Assembly (NCBI GenBank): GCA_022813625.1
Contig: JAKLMB010000014.1
Location: forward strand, 638,845-702,844
Direction: 5' to 3'
Length of the DNA stretch: 64,000 bases
Source of the DNA: Aaosphaeria pasadenensis
Lineage: Eukaryota > Ascomycota > Dothideomycetes > Pleosporales
Position 1 is the stretch's first letter; each line of letters begins with the position of its first letter. This document shows, one piece after another, positions 22,201 to 32,507 of the stretch. Position numbers and translations under genes: made by a program. The notes beneath the pieces were generated by a model. It was not told where the DNA came from and made no database searches. It saw only the letters and a program-made list of their open reading frames with translations.

Positions 22201-23923
22201 CCAGGCTTGCGAGCTTGTTGAATCCTGTTATTGGCTTTATCGACTACCCAACCGTACATCAAACCACAGTTTGTTATAACTTGCTTCCATTGTTGTTCGT
22301 CGAGCGTGGATGCTGCGCTATTAGGAAGGATTAGATGTCGCGATTTCTCGACCGTTGAGAATGACTTACTGAAACTTCAAATTCGAGAGCGCAGTCGGAT
22401 CTATGTTAATTAGGTCGTCTTTGAATGTGCGTTCTGTGGCAGATTTGTTGAATGCATCTGCAGTCTTATGCCCCTTGAAGAATTCCTATCACATTGGTTA
22501 GTCAAGGCCAGAGTTAGCGAGTGAATGAATTCTCACTTCGCTACTGCTCAGTTTGGAGCCCCCTTCCTTGAATGGTCCTATTTCGCTGGTAAGATCGTTC
22601 TCCGGCTTCTTCCATGGTTCATTATCTGAAGTAGGACGCTTGTAATACAGGGTGACGGCGGGTATTTTTGTGTCCTTGGTGACCTCGCTTTCCTGCATTT
22701 TCGGTGCCTTGTAAGTGAAAGGTTCTTAGATTAAAGAGAAGCGGAAATCGCATATACCTCTATATCAAGATACTCTGAAAATGTCGTTTCTTCCTTCCCC
22801 ACTGTTACTCCAGTTGGGGTACAGAACTTGTGCTTGCTGGGATAAGCGGACCTGAAATTTACACAATGTCAGTTACTGTGATATAATGTGTGAGTTTGGA
22901 TGATTACATTATCTCGTTCTTGGAGAGAATGATTCTCAAGGCCGCTAGATTTATCGTCTTTGGGTCAGCTTCACCCAGGTCTTTCGCGAGAAGAGTGCCA
23001 CGGCTGACAAAGGTCCCAGATCCATTGTCGCCAGCCTCCCATCGAATGATCTTGATCGAAAACGACTTTCCCTCTAGTAAAGAGCTCAACACCGTCTTTG
23101 GCTTTGACTTGCCAAGCATTATGTAGAGGGTTCTGGTAATCAGTGGTTTAGGCTCTTCTGGCTTTTTCTGTTCTTGTTGACCCTCATTGCCTCCTTCCGG
23201 GGCGGGCTGAGGAGCCTTCTGTGGTTGGGAGTAGAGAGTGACGTCCTTCTCGTCTTCATGATTCAGATAGCGCACTAGATAAGTACCATCTCCGGCTGCG
23301 GAACCATCACTGTAACAGAATGATTGCTTTCCATGACTTCATGAACGCTTAGCCCACGATCGGCAGTTTCTCATTTGTTGGACTTACGCATCGACCAGAC
23401 CACTATTTTGTATTGCTGCGTGTTGCCGCACAGCCGCGAGAGTCGGATTCTTCGGAAGACTGTCAAAGAAATTAGATCAAGGCTCATCTCAGCATGTTGT
23501 GGCAGGTGAATCGACCAACCTTTCAATAGAGATTGTAGCAACGGTTGAACCGATAGTGAACTTCGCTGTTTCGTCTTTTGCTGGCTCAAGGACAGTCACC
23601 TTAAGCACCTTGGAGAATCGCGGTCCGTACAACGATTCGGTGTTCTCGGGGGGGCCCGCTGGGCCACGAGGGTCTACAGGTACAGCAGCCTTCCTCTTCC
23701 GTCCTCTGTCGTTAGCTTCAACAGACAGGTCAACTTCCTCCTCCTGTGGATCATTGTTGCCTGCGTTTACAACTCCCTGTCCCTCTCCTTGGACTTGTCC
23801 CTGACCTTCTCCTTGGACTTGCGCTTGACCTTCTCCTTGGACCTGTGCTTGGCCTTCCCCTTGGACTTGTGCTGCTTCACCTAACCCCCCCTCATTATTG
23901 ACCGGTGCCTGTGCCTGCTCCAT
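19257..23923 (-). CDS. Large MACPF-like pore-forming-family protein, multi-exon (about 1,250 aa)
   Basis: A fungal MACPF-like (membrane attack complex/perforin superfamily) protein with about a dozen introns. The start at 23923 is followed by a Gln/Gly repeat region (four 'VQGEGQxQ' units) and several beta-rich segments. A linker and then the MACPF core come next. The core reads 'EFGHLFSARLTIGG', which fits the family signature aromatic-G-x-x-F/Y-x6-G-G. About 90 residues on, 'CEAVGGNTILASR' and 'WALSVADPGNWRVI' match the conserved GG and W...NWR block of ascomycete MACPF-like proteins. Thr/Lys/Asp-rich imperfect repeats ('TPDAK...') follow, then a C-terminal domain ending in a Gln-rich coiled coil. 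No clear N-terminal signal peptide is seen. It is divergent from a second MACPF-like gene. Targets and toxicity are unknown. Small exons in the middle are the least certain; a split into two genes is possible but frame joins argue for one. Confidence 0.75.
23787..23882. repeat. Four 24-bp tandem repeats inside the MACPF gene
   Basis: Units begin with 'ccttgg' at 23787, 23811, 23835 and 23859. Each encodes eight residues of the type VQGEGQAQ or VQGEGQGQ on the minus strand. The period is a multiple of three, so copy number can change without breaking the frame. Confidence 0.9.
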
Positions 23924-24887
23924 ACTTAGGGTTAAACAAAACGCTTGATCTGTCTAGGAGACTGGCGACAATGAAAAGGAAGAGAAAAGTGATTTACGAA
24001 TTTGATGAAACGAAATTTTGCAAGAAGTGGGTTTCAATCTCCTCTTCAGTCGAACTTCTGAATTGCAAATAGGGAAATTGATAGGGAACCTTTTCACGAT
24101 AATAGATCATGGGGTGCCTCGGCACCTAGAGTCTTTATTGCCAAACGTCCCCGGCGCAGCTGAAGGCAAGCCACGCCAATAGCTCCATTATCGTAAAGGA
24201 TCGTATCCATTTCAGACGTTTCGAGATGGCATCCGAACGACGAGGCGGCTGGACTGTCGACAACAGCAAACGAACATCCAGAAAGGGTCCAAATCTAGCC
24301 AGGGGAAAGCGGAGAACAGCAGACCTAGAACTTTAAATCTGGACTTCAGCTCTGGAGCGACTTTTGTGGCGTTGACCGGGAAAGGCGAGAACCGCGATGG
24401 ACTTGCACCCGAATAGGTAATCAGACATTCTGCTATTCCTATTCAGGTAATGGAAGTCAGGAGCGAGGCCAAATCGGGCCATCTAGGTCGACTCGGCTAG
24501 GGCGCCACATGGATCGCTAACACGAACTCGTGAACCTGTCGTCACGCGTCGAGGCCCGAGATGCGGAACTGGAGATGCTGAAGTCGATCTAGAATGCTAT
24601 GTCACGGCGCCCATGTGGGGCTTCCGCTGCCATGTGAACGGTGGAGCATGGCATGGCGCCGGCGCGTGGCTGGATATCGATTTCACAGGCTCAGAGTTGA
24701 ATAGGAGGCTTTCGTACATGGGAATTACCGAACAACACGGCGTTAACGTTGAAGGGGGCTTGAGATAATGTAGATATATCGCAGAGCATCCGAGGCTTTG
24801 CTTGTTCCCGCCAACATTCGTTCGTCGATACCTATCACCTCACCTCTGTCTTTTGGGAACGCTCATTGAGCTGACAACGAACTCAGT
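23924..24887. promoter_or_regulatory. Shared divergent upstream region of the MACPF pair
   Basis: These 964 bp separate the two MACPF-superfamily start codons, so any shared activator would act here. A GC-rich open frame without an early ATG spans roughly 24488-24768 on the plus strand and is not recognised; it may be a coding relic. No TATA box is obvious. Confidence 0.45.
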
Positions 24888-27318
24888 ATGCCTCTTCTTC
24901 TAGCACCGTACAATGACTCTATGAGCCTGGGTCAAGGGTTCAATTCCTACACGCACGAGCTCTGTATCGATAAAGCCGTCACTGTCGAGCAGGAGAACAT
25001 TGAGAGCGAGGGAAGCCCTGCACAGGTAAATTCTCAATGTTTGACATTGTTCCTAGACATACTTTTCTAACTGTCCAACTCTAGGATGTAACATACACCT
25101 CCCGCTTTGTCGACAAACTGAGCGATGTTGTCAATTCAATGAACATTTCCTTCAGCTCCTCCATCAAGAAAGGTACTGTCGAGTCAAATGGAAGCACCAG
25201 CGCCATCGACGAGACGACCTTTAAGGATTCCAATCTTAATGCCGTGGTCCGAGTCAAGGTAAGTGTGATTGACTTTGCAGACCTGAAACACTAAGATTTG
25301 GATGAAATGCTGAGACGAGTACAGGTGACGAATCAGATCATTAGTGTCAACACGAAGGCGGAGTTCAATGAAATCGCAGGCGTTATTCCTGGCACGCCGC
25401 AGTTCAATGACACATACGGCGATTGTTACATTTCCGGTAATTACCACTCAATTGACTTAACACCGCCGTGTATCATTAACATCTCTGTCAGGATTCATCG
25501 AGGGTGGTGAATTCAACGGCATTGTGTCGATCAAAATCCTCGACTCGACAAAGACGGCGAAAAAGATAGCTGAGTATGTCCTCCCACACCCTCCATCTAT
25601 GACCCATCCATTAACCATGGAAATTTTTCCAGAATCAAAAGCGCCCTTGCATCTCCGTCTAACGACGAATTGACGCTCGATGCCTTTGGCGACAATGTAA
25701 ATTCGAACCTAACGGAGAAATTGCGAGACTCGCAGACTACGATTTCTGTCAGCTGGCAGGGAGGCGGTCAGATCAAACATGGTATGTAGATTTCACGCCG
25801 TCACTTAACGTCGAGACGTAGTTCTGACTCTGTGCATAGCGGAAACTCAATGGAACATCGACACAATGCTTGCTGCCGCTGCGGCATTCCCATCCAACGT
25901 CGCTCAAAAGCCACAGAGGACATGGTACGTTCTCCTTCCTCCCACCCCGATTTCAATATCTAAACTCTAATACGTTTCCTTAGGGCAATCCTAACAAAGT
26001 ACAAGGCCAACCAGAGCTTCGTAAAGAAGATGGCCGAAAAGAAACACGAGATCTCCAAGGTGCTACATTACGACCAAGTATCCACTTTCACTGCGGAGTT
26101 ATTCGACGACTTCATGGACTACAAGGTCCTCTTGAACACTCTGCAGGACATTATCAGCAATCGCCACGAGTATACCGCGCAGGCGGGCGATAATGCAATC
26201 GAGCTTACCATCGCCAATCTACTTGCTCTGAAAGCAGCGTTCCGAGCCGAACAGTCAAAGATTGTCCAAGCCGTACGTCCGATTTCATTCAAACAACATT
26301 GCTGCAAAGCTGACTGATATCAAAGACCGAGGTCCTAAGCCGCGACCCCAGTATCCTTCTCCGAAAGGCGAACTCACTCAAAGGAAGCGGCAGCACCGCC
26401 GTCGACGACGTAATCAAGAAGGCTCTCCAAGCCAACCTCGGCCGCTCCGTCACCAAACGCCAAATCCTCACTCCTCCTTCTCCTCCAGCGGAGGATGGTT
26501 CTACCACCACTGCAGAGCCAGACTTCGACTTCTCGTCTCTCATCCCCCCTGAGATCTTCGATGACATCATGCCCGTGAGTCACCCTTTCCCATTACATTA
26601 AAGTATCATGCTGACCACCAACCTCTAGAAACGCATCGAGACACCCGAAACACAAGTAGGTCCCATGTCGGCCCTACCAACGATGCTAGGCCTCGCTTCC
26701 GCCGCACCACCACCACCAGCCACCGACGGGGAAGTGGTTGGCTTGCCCGACGGCGTGATGAAGCAAGCCAACAGCACGCTGCAAACCATGCTGGACCTCA
26801 AGGAGCAGGAGCTCGAAGACGCCGTGTCGAAGAGAAACCAGTACGCAACGAAGAACCAGACCCTCGAAAGCGAGCTGTCCGAGCTAAAGGTAAAAACAGC
26901 GGCAGACCAGATACATATCCAGATGCTGACAGGTGAGCGCGACACCCTAAAGACGGGTCTCTTCAAGGCGCAGGAAGAGAAGGCGGAGGTGTTGGAGGCT
27001 GCGAAGAAGAGTGCCGACGCCGCGAAGGAAGCGGCGAAGGCGGCGGAGAAGACGAAGGGCGACGCAGACACGACTCATGAAGAAGAACTACGAAACAAGC
27101 AATTAGAGGCCAACAGTTACCATGCGAGTTGGAAGAAGGTAGAGGGGGAACTGTCGACGGAGAAGGCGGAGGTCGAAAGGTTGAAGGGCGATAAGAAGGT
27201 TTTCAAGGATTTCTTTGCATCGCTGGAAAGATTCCAGGCTGTGGGAGCTGCTGACCCGGGAAATATGACGAGGATGATGGCGCTGACATTGTCGGTCAGG
27301 GCGATGGGGGATAATTAA
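24888..27318 (+). CDS. MACPF-superfamily-like protein with C-terminal coiled coil (655 aa)
   Basis: Nine exons join in frame: 24888-25025, 25085-25258, 25325-25436, 25492-25573, 25633-25781, 25840-25924, 25984-26272, 26326-26574 and 26629-27318. The N-terminus 'LGQGFNSYTHELC' is typical of an uncharacterised ascomycete family. Residues 135-147 read 'YGDCYISGFIEGG', matching the spacing of the MACPF signature (Y/W-G-x-x-F/Y-x6-G-G) after an alternating Ser/Thr-rich strand region. Downstream 'TTISVSWQGGG' and 'PQRTWAILTKY' are further family blocks. A helical region follows, then a Pro-rich linker. Residues about 450-620 form a long Ala/Glu/Lys coiled coil. No signal peptide or classic TM helix is seen. 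It is divergent from the larger MACPF gene. The family assignment rests on one motif plus context, so it is less secure than for its neighbour. Confidence 0.7.
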
Positions 27319-27572
27319 TAATATATCGTCGTTGGTTATTTCCCAACGTAGGACACATTTGATATTCATACCTCGGGCTTCGGCTAGCCTCTATTGTGTC
27401 TATATTTTCTGGCGAGGGAATGCATTGTTTAAAGCAGATGTTGTTACTTTTAACAATCTTTGATGAAACACTGATTTAGATCCCTTGCTTGCCATGGCCC
27501 TTCTTCTGCGTTGACCCGTAACTACGCACCGCGCGTATACACATACCTTCCTTCATCGTTGCGTATAGACAT

Positions 27573-27913
27573 TGTGATGTAGCAGGATAGGTGAGGCTAT
27601 TCAGAGATCACGTAAAGGGGGAAGAGCACTAGACAGAGCATCTACACCGTATAGATTAAGATAGCCGAGAGAGATCGAGGCATCAACCAACTACCTCCGA
27701 TAGTCTGTCGACAATGGCGAATATCTACCTATCCTCTCAGCCTAAGGGGGAAGCCGGAAATAGTCCTGGGAAGGTCGTGAGGTTATTTAACTGACTACAG
27801 AGACATTACAAAGGGCAGAAGAACAAATTTCAAAGATATTTCTTTAGGCTTCGCAATATTTCCACTATCTTTAAATATTAAATCAATTAATATTCTTTAC
27901 TGGATACAAAGGT
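27573..27913 (+). mobile_element. Dispersed repeat copy B (both halves)
   Basis: This is the longest copy. Its left part (27573-27733) matches copy A at 18829-18996. Its right part (27734-27913, from 'ctctcagcctaagggggaag' to 'actggatacaaaggt') matches copy C at 59433-59614, all in the same orientation. The right half is AT-rich. It lies about 255 bp past the stop of the plus-strand MACPF gene, so copies A and B flank the MACPF pair as direct repeats. Confidence 0.8.
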
Positions 27914-28093
27914 GTTTAGGTGGTGATCGTAAAAACAGTGGATGATGCTTAATCTCTCATGGAGATTCTATTCTATCCGTCTATGATTCTCCTAACGAAA
28001 TGCCTAATACATGTGACTCCCGAATAGCCTCATTCTTTCCTACTATGTATTTCATAGCATTTGCATACTTCTTGTATGTTCGTACGCTGAAGC

Positions 28094-29119
28094 TTACTTC
28101 TTTTCCATGCTAACTGTCCACTCGTGCAGCATCTGTGCAGTGACGTTGCTGCCACCACACACCACAATCACCACCTTACTGTCCTCCTTCAACTCCGGCA
28201 ATACCTTCTTCAACCTCCCGCCATAGCACAGCGCTACACTCACTCCACAGGCCGGCTCCACCATTATCCTCTCATCATCCGCAAACCTCACACACCCCTC
28301 AATTGCCTCCTCGTCCTTCAAAACCACACTCGTCACCTCCTCCCTCTTTCCATACTCAAACGCCTGCTCCGCAACCCTCCTCGCGCCGAGACTATACGCA
28401 ATACTCGTAATCGCCTCCAGCGTCACCAACTCGCCCTTCTCCAGCGCCGTCGCCAAACTATCCGCACCCTTCGTCTCCACCGCCAGCACCCTCACCTTCT
28501 CCCCCTTCTTATCCAGCCCCCTCATGATGCCCGAAAACAACCCCCCACCCCCAACACTACAAACCACCGCCTCGGGTGCCCTCCCCCCAAGATCCTCCCA
28601 AACCTCTCCCACAAGCGTCGAATGTCCCTCCCAAATCGCCTCCCCATCAAACGGCGGCACGTACACCGGCTCCTCCCCCCTCCCCCTCGCCGCCTCGAAC
28701 ACCTCCCCCCGCAAATGCGCATCCGCCTCCGCCCACGACGCCCCGAACCGCACGACCTCCTGCGCGCCCGCCGCCCGCAGCTTGGCGACCATGTAGTCGG
28801 ACGTCGTGAGCGGGACGACGACGGTGGCCGCGACGTGCAGGGTCGCGGCGGCGTGCACGCACGCGAGGCCCGCGTTCCCGCCGGACGAGGTGTAGAAGTG
28901 GAGACGAGATCTGTCGAGCGTGGGCGACGCCAGGTGGGAGAGCAGGAAGTTGCCGATGCCGCGGGACTTGAAGGAGCCTGAGGGTTGCAAGTTCTCGAGC
29001 TTGAGGTAGATTTGACAGCCGGCGTGTTTGGAGAGGTGGGTGGAGTGGATGAGGGGGGTGCGGCGCCAGGGCGTGGGGAGCTCGTTGGTGATGCCGTTGG
29101 TAGTTGTGGTGGTTGCCAT
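28094..29119 (-). CDS. PLP-dependent L-serine/threonine dehydratase (341 aa)
   Basis: A fold-type II PLP enzyme that deaminates L-serine (and often L-threonine) to the 2-oxo acid and ammonia. One uninterrupted exon is seen. The Schiff-base Lys is in 'PSGSFKSRG' (K51). 'SSGGNAGLA' is the substrate/carboxylate loop and 'SVGGGGLFSGI' is the Gly-rich PLP-phosphate loop. The C-terminal 'EPACGVSVAL' and 'VVCGGSNVT' are as in eukaryotic serine dehydratases of the SDS/CHA1 type. The length of 341 aa is normal. The GC-rich, C-biased codon use in the centre is shared with other housekeeping-like genes here. It is cytosolic or mitochondrial; no clear targeting peptide is seen. No functional link to neighbours is apparent. 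Confidence 0.92.
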   Translation of the reverse strand: MATTTTTNGITNELPTPWRRTPLIHSTHLSKHAGCQIYLKLENLQPSGSFKSRGIGNFLLSHLASPTLDRSRLHFYTSSGGNAGLACVHAAATLHVAATVVVPLTTSDYMVAKLRAAGAQEVVRFGASWAEADAHLRGEVFEAARGRGEEPVYVPPFDGEAIWEGHSTLVGEVWEDLGGRAPEAVVCSVGGGGLFSGIMRGLDKKGEKVRVLAVETKGADSLATALEKGELVTLEAITSIAYSLGARRVAEQAFEYGKREEVTSVVLKDEEAIEGCVRFADDERIMVEPACGVSVALCYGGRLKKVLPELKEDSKVVIVVCGGSNVTAQMLHEWTVSMEKK

Positions 29120-29771
29120 GATTTAGGTTATTTTCCCTTTCTCTTTCTTTTTATGGGGAGATTGGTGGTAAGTGGGGGTTTCCTGGTTTGTTTTCTTTTG
29201 CTTTGTTAAGTCCTTTGGTCCTGTTGAGGCGAGGTTGGAATTTGTTCGTTTGTATGACTCCGGGTGGATTTTAAGACGTTGAGATATCACGCCCTACGAT
29301 GTACAAAACTGGGTCCTCTTCCGGGTGAACGCTAGGTGGATTTCAATCCTCACGGCCAGGTTGATGTACTTCTTATACAAATCCTTGTTGCAAGGTCTGG
29401 TTCCCTCAGTCGAATAGTCTCGTGAATATGGCGGGGAGGAATGAAAGTGAAGATTGTTGACTTCAGTTTCTGTTTGTGGTCGGTGTTCCTTTGATTACAT
29501 AAGCCGCAAAAGCGGCGAAGCTATCGAACTTTTCTCACGGTTTCACAGAGTACTCGGCAACTATAGTGTCATGATATGAATTGATAAGAATGTACTCCAT
29601 AAAGCTGTTGCTATGAAGTAGATAGAAATGTACGACTCAAAGGTAGGTTTCGTGAGATAGTAGCTGGCAACAACAACAGGGTATCATACGCCTTTCCAAC
29701 AAAAACGCCCCAACCCACAAATCCAAAATCCCCTTCTTGCTTTTTCTATTGCTCTTCTTCGCCAACGTCAT
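29120..29771. other. Intergenic region, no gene seen
   Basis: The stretch lies between two minus-strand genes. It should hold the serine dehydratase promoter and the 3' end of the mannosidase gene. Pyrimidine-rich sequence lies just upstream of the dehydratase start on its coding strand. Nothing else is supported. Confidence 0.5.
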
Positions 29772-31508
29772 TCATCGAATCATGCGGAACATGTGACCTT
29801 CAGTGTTGAAGACCCACCGATCCAAGCTCGTCTTCTCCACGTCTGAGAACGTCAAGTAGAGATACTTCAGTGTCTCTGCCGCCCAGTAGCTTTCCTGCTC
29901 GTCGATCCACCTCGCCGTACCATTGCCGTTCCAATCCTCAGGATTGACGCGGAACACGTCGACCAACTGCGCGTAGCCGTACGGCGCCTTGCTGTACTTC
30001 TCCATCGCGCTGAAGGCCTCCCAAGCCCAGTCTCGGTACCGTTGCTCGCCCGTCATACGGTATGCGTAGAAGAGCGACTCCACGTACTCGGGCCGGTTCT
30101 TGTACGCCGGGTCCTGACTCCAGAATCCCATGGTCTTCCACTCGCTCTTGGCTCGGTCTGTCCGCGGCGTGTGCATGGGGTCGTCGTAGCCGAACTTGGG
30201 GATCCACGACCAGCTCTCGGGGCCGATTCCTGATGGTGTGGCAGCGTAGGTGTGTCGGCATCCTTCTAGGAGGGCGAGGGCGAATGTTCGCAGTGGAGCT
30301 TCGTCGTAGAATTTGGATCCGAGGAGAAGGGCGCTGGGGGCGAAACATGCGAGATGGCCTTGTTCGTTCAAGTACCATTCGTCGTTGGACTTGCCGATGA
30401 AGAGATGTTGCTTGTAATGGCCGGGAGCGGGCGCAGATCGAGACGAAAGATACTTGCGTAGAGAGTACGCAGCATCGACGAATCGGTTTTGGTAGACTTT
30501 GAGATAAGGGTCGGTACGAGGGGCCAGGAGGGTGATCTTAACAAGGTATTCATAGAAAGAATCATGTCCTCCGTCCCAGTGTCGATGTCGGGCAGTCGGT
30601 GCTCCCGTGACGATATCAATAGGCGCATCGGGGAGCCCCCGCCACTTCGACACCCATTTGCTCCAAATCAGGGGCGCCCAAGCATTCGTTGCGTTCTGGG
30701 CGTAAATTGAATCCCCAGTCAGGCGTGTCAATACGCGATTCTCGAGGATAGACGACCCTGTCCGCGCTGGGCCAATAACCGTGTTGTCCTTATCGTACCG
30801 ATGGAAATCCTCCTCCTTCTTACGAATCCACGGCGGGTCTGCGACACCCTCATGGAGTTCAAGATTGACTCGGGGCCACGGCATACCCGTGGGCGAGTCG
30901 TACGCAGGTCCCAGTGCATTCGCAAGTGTAACGGCCTGCTGGAGTATTTTGTCGCGTGCCTCTGACGTAATGACGGTATCCGGGATGACCCCAGCATCGG
31001 CGAGATCAACCAACGATACCAGTCCGCCGAGATACCGAATGGTGGTTTCAAAGGGATCGACGTAGTCCTTGGAGGTGTTGAAATCTATCTTCTGAATAAA
31101 TTCCACCGACATGGCCAGCTCTTCCCACAATCCCATGACCGCCAGCGTGGTCGACGCATCCACTATGAAGGCTCCCCACCCGTTACGAGAAGAGTAGTTG
31201 CCTCCCGTCACAGGCCGGATATCATCTGCCCCCCAAGCATTCTCCCTGTACTGCCAAAACGTGTATTTCATAGCTTCGCGGACCTTGTTCGCCCTCGCCG
31301 TCTCTGCCTTGTTCGTCCCATTCTGCCACTCAGTGAATTGTATGTCGGCGCCGTGTGTCTTCCACCGCGAAGACAGCCGGAATGTCGGTTTCGAGAACTC
31401 CTTTGTCAGAAGGTATATAGATATGACGATGAGGGCTGCGAGCAACTTGAACGACGAATTAGGGTTCCGTTGGAACTTCGCCTTCCCCCACCGACGGAAG
31501 CCGGCCAT
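29772..31508 (-). CDS. GH47 class I alpha-1,2-mannosidase, type II membrane protein (578 aa)
   Basis: Glycoside hydrolase family 47 enzyme of the ER/Golgi that trims N-glycan mannose or marks misfolded glycoproteins. It has one exon. A short basic N-terminus precedes a signal anchor at residues about 20-36 ('FKLLAALIVISIYLLTK'), giving type II topology. Family blocks appear in order: 'KYTFWQYRENAWGADDIRPV', 'GAFIVDASTTLAVMGL', 'GGHDSFYEYLVK', 'HLACFAPSALLLG', 'YVESLFYAYRMTG', 'ETLKYLYLTFSD' and the C-terminal 'VFNTEGHMF', whose Thr coordinates the catalytic Ca2+ in characterised members. The length matches the family. It shares a 403-bp divergent upstream region with the small gene at 31912. 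Confidence 0.93.
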   Translation of the reverse strand: MAGFRRWGKAKFQRNPNSSFKLLAALIVISIYLLTKEFSKPTFRLSSRWKTHGADIQFTEWQNGTNKAETARANKVREAMKYTFWQYRENAWGADDIRPVTGGNYSSRNGWGAFIVDASTTLAVMGLWEELAMSVEFIQKIDFNTSKDYVDPFETTIRYLGGLVSLVDLADAGVIPDTVITSEARDKILQQAVTLANALGPAYDSPTGMPWPRVNLELHEGVADPPWIRKKEEDFHRYDKDNTVIGPARTGSSILENRVLTRLTGDSIYAQNATNAWAPLIWSKWVSKWRGLPDAPIDIVTGAPTARHRHWDGGHDSFYEYLVKITLLAPRTDPYLKVYQNRFVDAAYSLRKYLSSRSAPAPGHYKQHLFIGKSNDEWYLNEQGHLACFAPSALLLGSKFYDEAPLRTFALALLEGCRHTYAATPSGIGPESWSWIPKFGYDDPMHTPRTDRAKSEWKTMGFWSQDPAYKNRPEYVESLFYAYRMTGEQRYRDWAWEAFSAMEKYSKAPYGYAQLVDVFRVNPEDWNGNGTARWIDEQESYWAAETLKYLYLTFSDVEKTSLDRWVFNTEGHMFRMIR

Positions 31509-31911
31509 TGTGAAGTTGGGAGCTTTGTATGTCTACAAGAGAGCTTCGAGTCGCAGGATCAGCTGGCCCCTCGTGGTTGCAGAGGGAGCGAACTCATGAG
31601 AATGCGGGACCTTGGTAGATAAACCGGTAGAGCGATTGCGATGGATGGGGTGAGACACTAGAGACCCATTGCTTTGTGACGTGAGACCTCGAGCGTTAGC
31701 GAGCGACTGGAAGATGTATGTTTCAGGCGCGGTGTAACTCCGAGGAGAATCGTAGGGCGAACGAATATGTGTGTGCGTGAGGAGAGGAAGGGAGAGGAAT
31801 CGAAGTGGATGTCGTGGATGTCGTTGCTTGGCGGGGCGGGTCATTTGCTCCTTCGGGGAATCCTACGATCCTCTTACAAACAACAACTGTGGAGACTCGA
31901 CAACCGGCACG

Positions 31912-32168
31912 ATGAGCCTTTGGCAGTGAGTGGGATGCGCCGACTTTCTCAATGCGATCACTGACGGGTTGTTTCTAGATGGTACAAGGGCATTGCGCCC
32001 AACACGCGCATCCTCATTGGCGTCGGCGTCATGGCGTACGCGGGCATCGGCATGTACCTCTCGGACAGGGCGGAGGAGAAATTCGGATTGGTGCCAACAG
32101 AGAAGGATAAAGAAGAATTGAGGAATTCATTGCCGAGGATTACAACTGTAGAGAGAGGTAGCAGGTGA
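31912..32168 (+). CDS. Small single-TM conserved-looking protein (67 aa)
   Basis: Two exons: 31912-31925 (only 'MSLWQ') and 31979-32168, with a 53-bp phase-2 intron (GTGAGT...CTAG). The product has one TM helix around 'TRILIGVGVMAYAGIGMYL'. A charged tail containing 'AEEKFGLVPTEKDKEELR' follows. Short ascomycete proteins with an N-terminal MS-W-x-W-Y motif and this tail are familiar as uncharacterised, perhaps mitochondrial, proteins; that is an impression, not a search result. It was missed by simple ORF rules because exon 1 is 14 nt. Confidence 0.7.
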
Positions 32169-32507
32169 ATAAGTCGAGAGGGAGGCAATGCCTCACGCCA
32201 GAATGCTGCTGCGGGTGCGACGCAGGCATAAATTGTGGTCTCATAAACTTCACAAAAGTCCGCGCGATGATGTCCTTTTGGATTCGATACCTTTCGCTCT
32301 TCAATATCGCGATAAACAGCCATTGCCACAGTGCGCAATGTAGAAAAGCAGGTATGTCGAGCGGACTGCCCACTATAATCCACCACAACTAACATTGCGC
32401 AGCCAGATCACGAATGCTTACGATAAGTTTCAATGTATTAATGCCACTTTTCGAAATAGGACACAGTCCTACCTCAACTCATGTACATATGCCTGTATAG
32501 ATATCTT

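Noticed and set aside
24940..24960. tRNA T-loop-like 'gggttcaattcc'
   Set aside because: It lies in exon 1 of the MACPF-like gene and no acceptor stem or anticodon arm can be formed around it.
28124..28981. 285-codon plus-strand frame
   Set aside because: It is antisense to the serine dehydratase in GC-rich sequence; Arg/His/Pro-rich composition is typical of a shadow frame.
31533..31844. 103-codon minus-strand frame upstream of the GH47 gene
   Set aside because: It does not join the GH47 frame and occupies the divergent promoter region; composition is Arg/Pro/Ser-rich noise.
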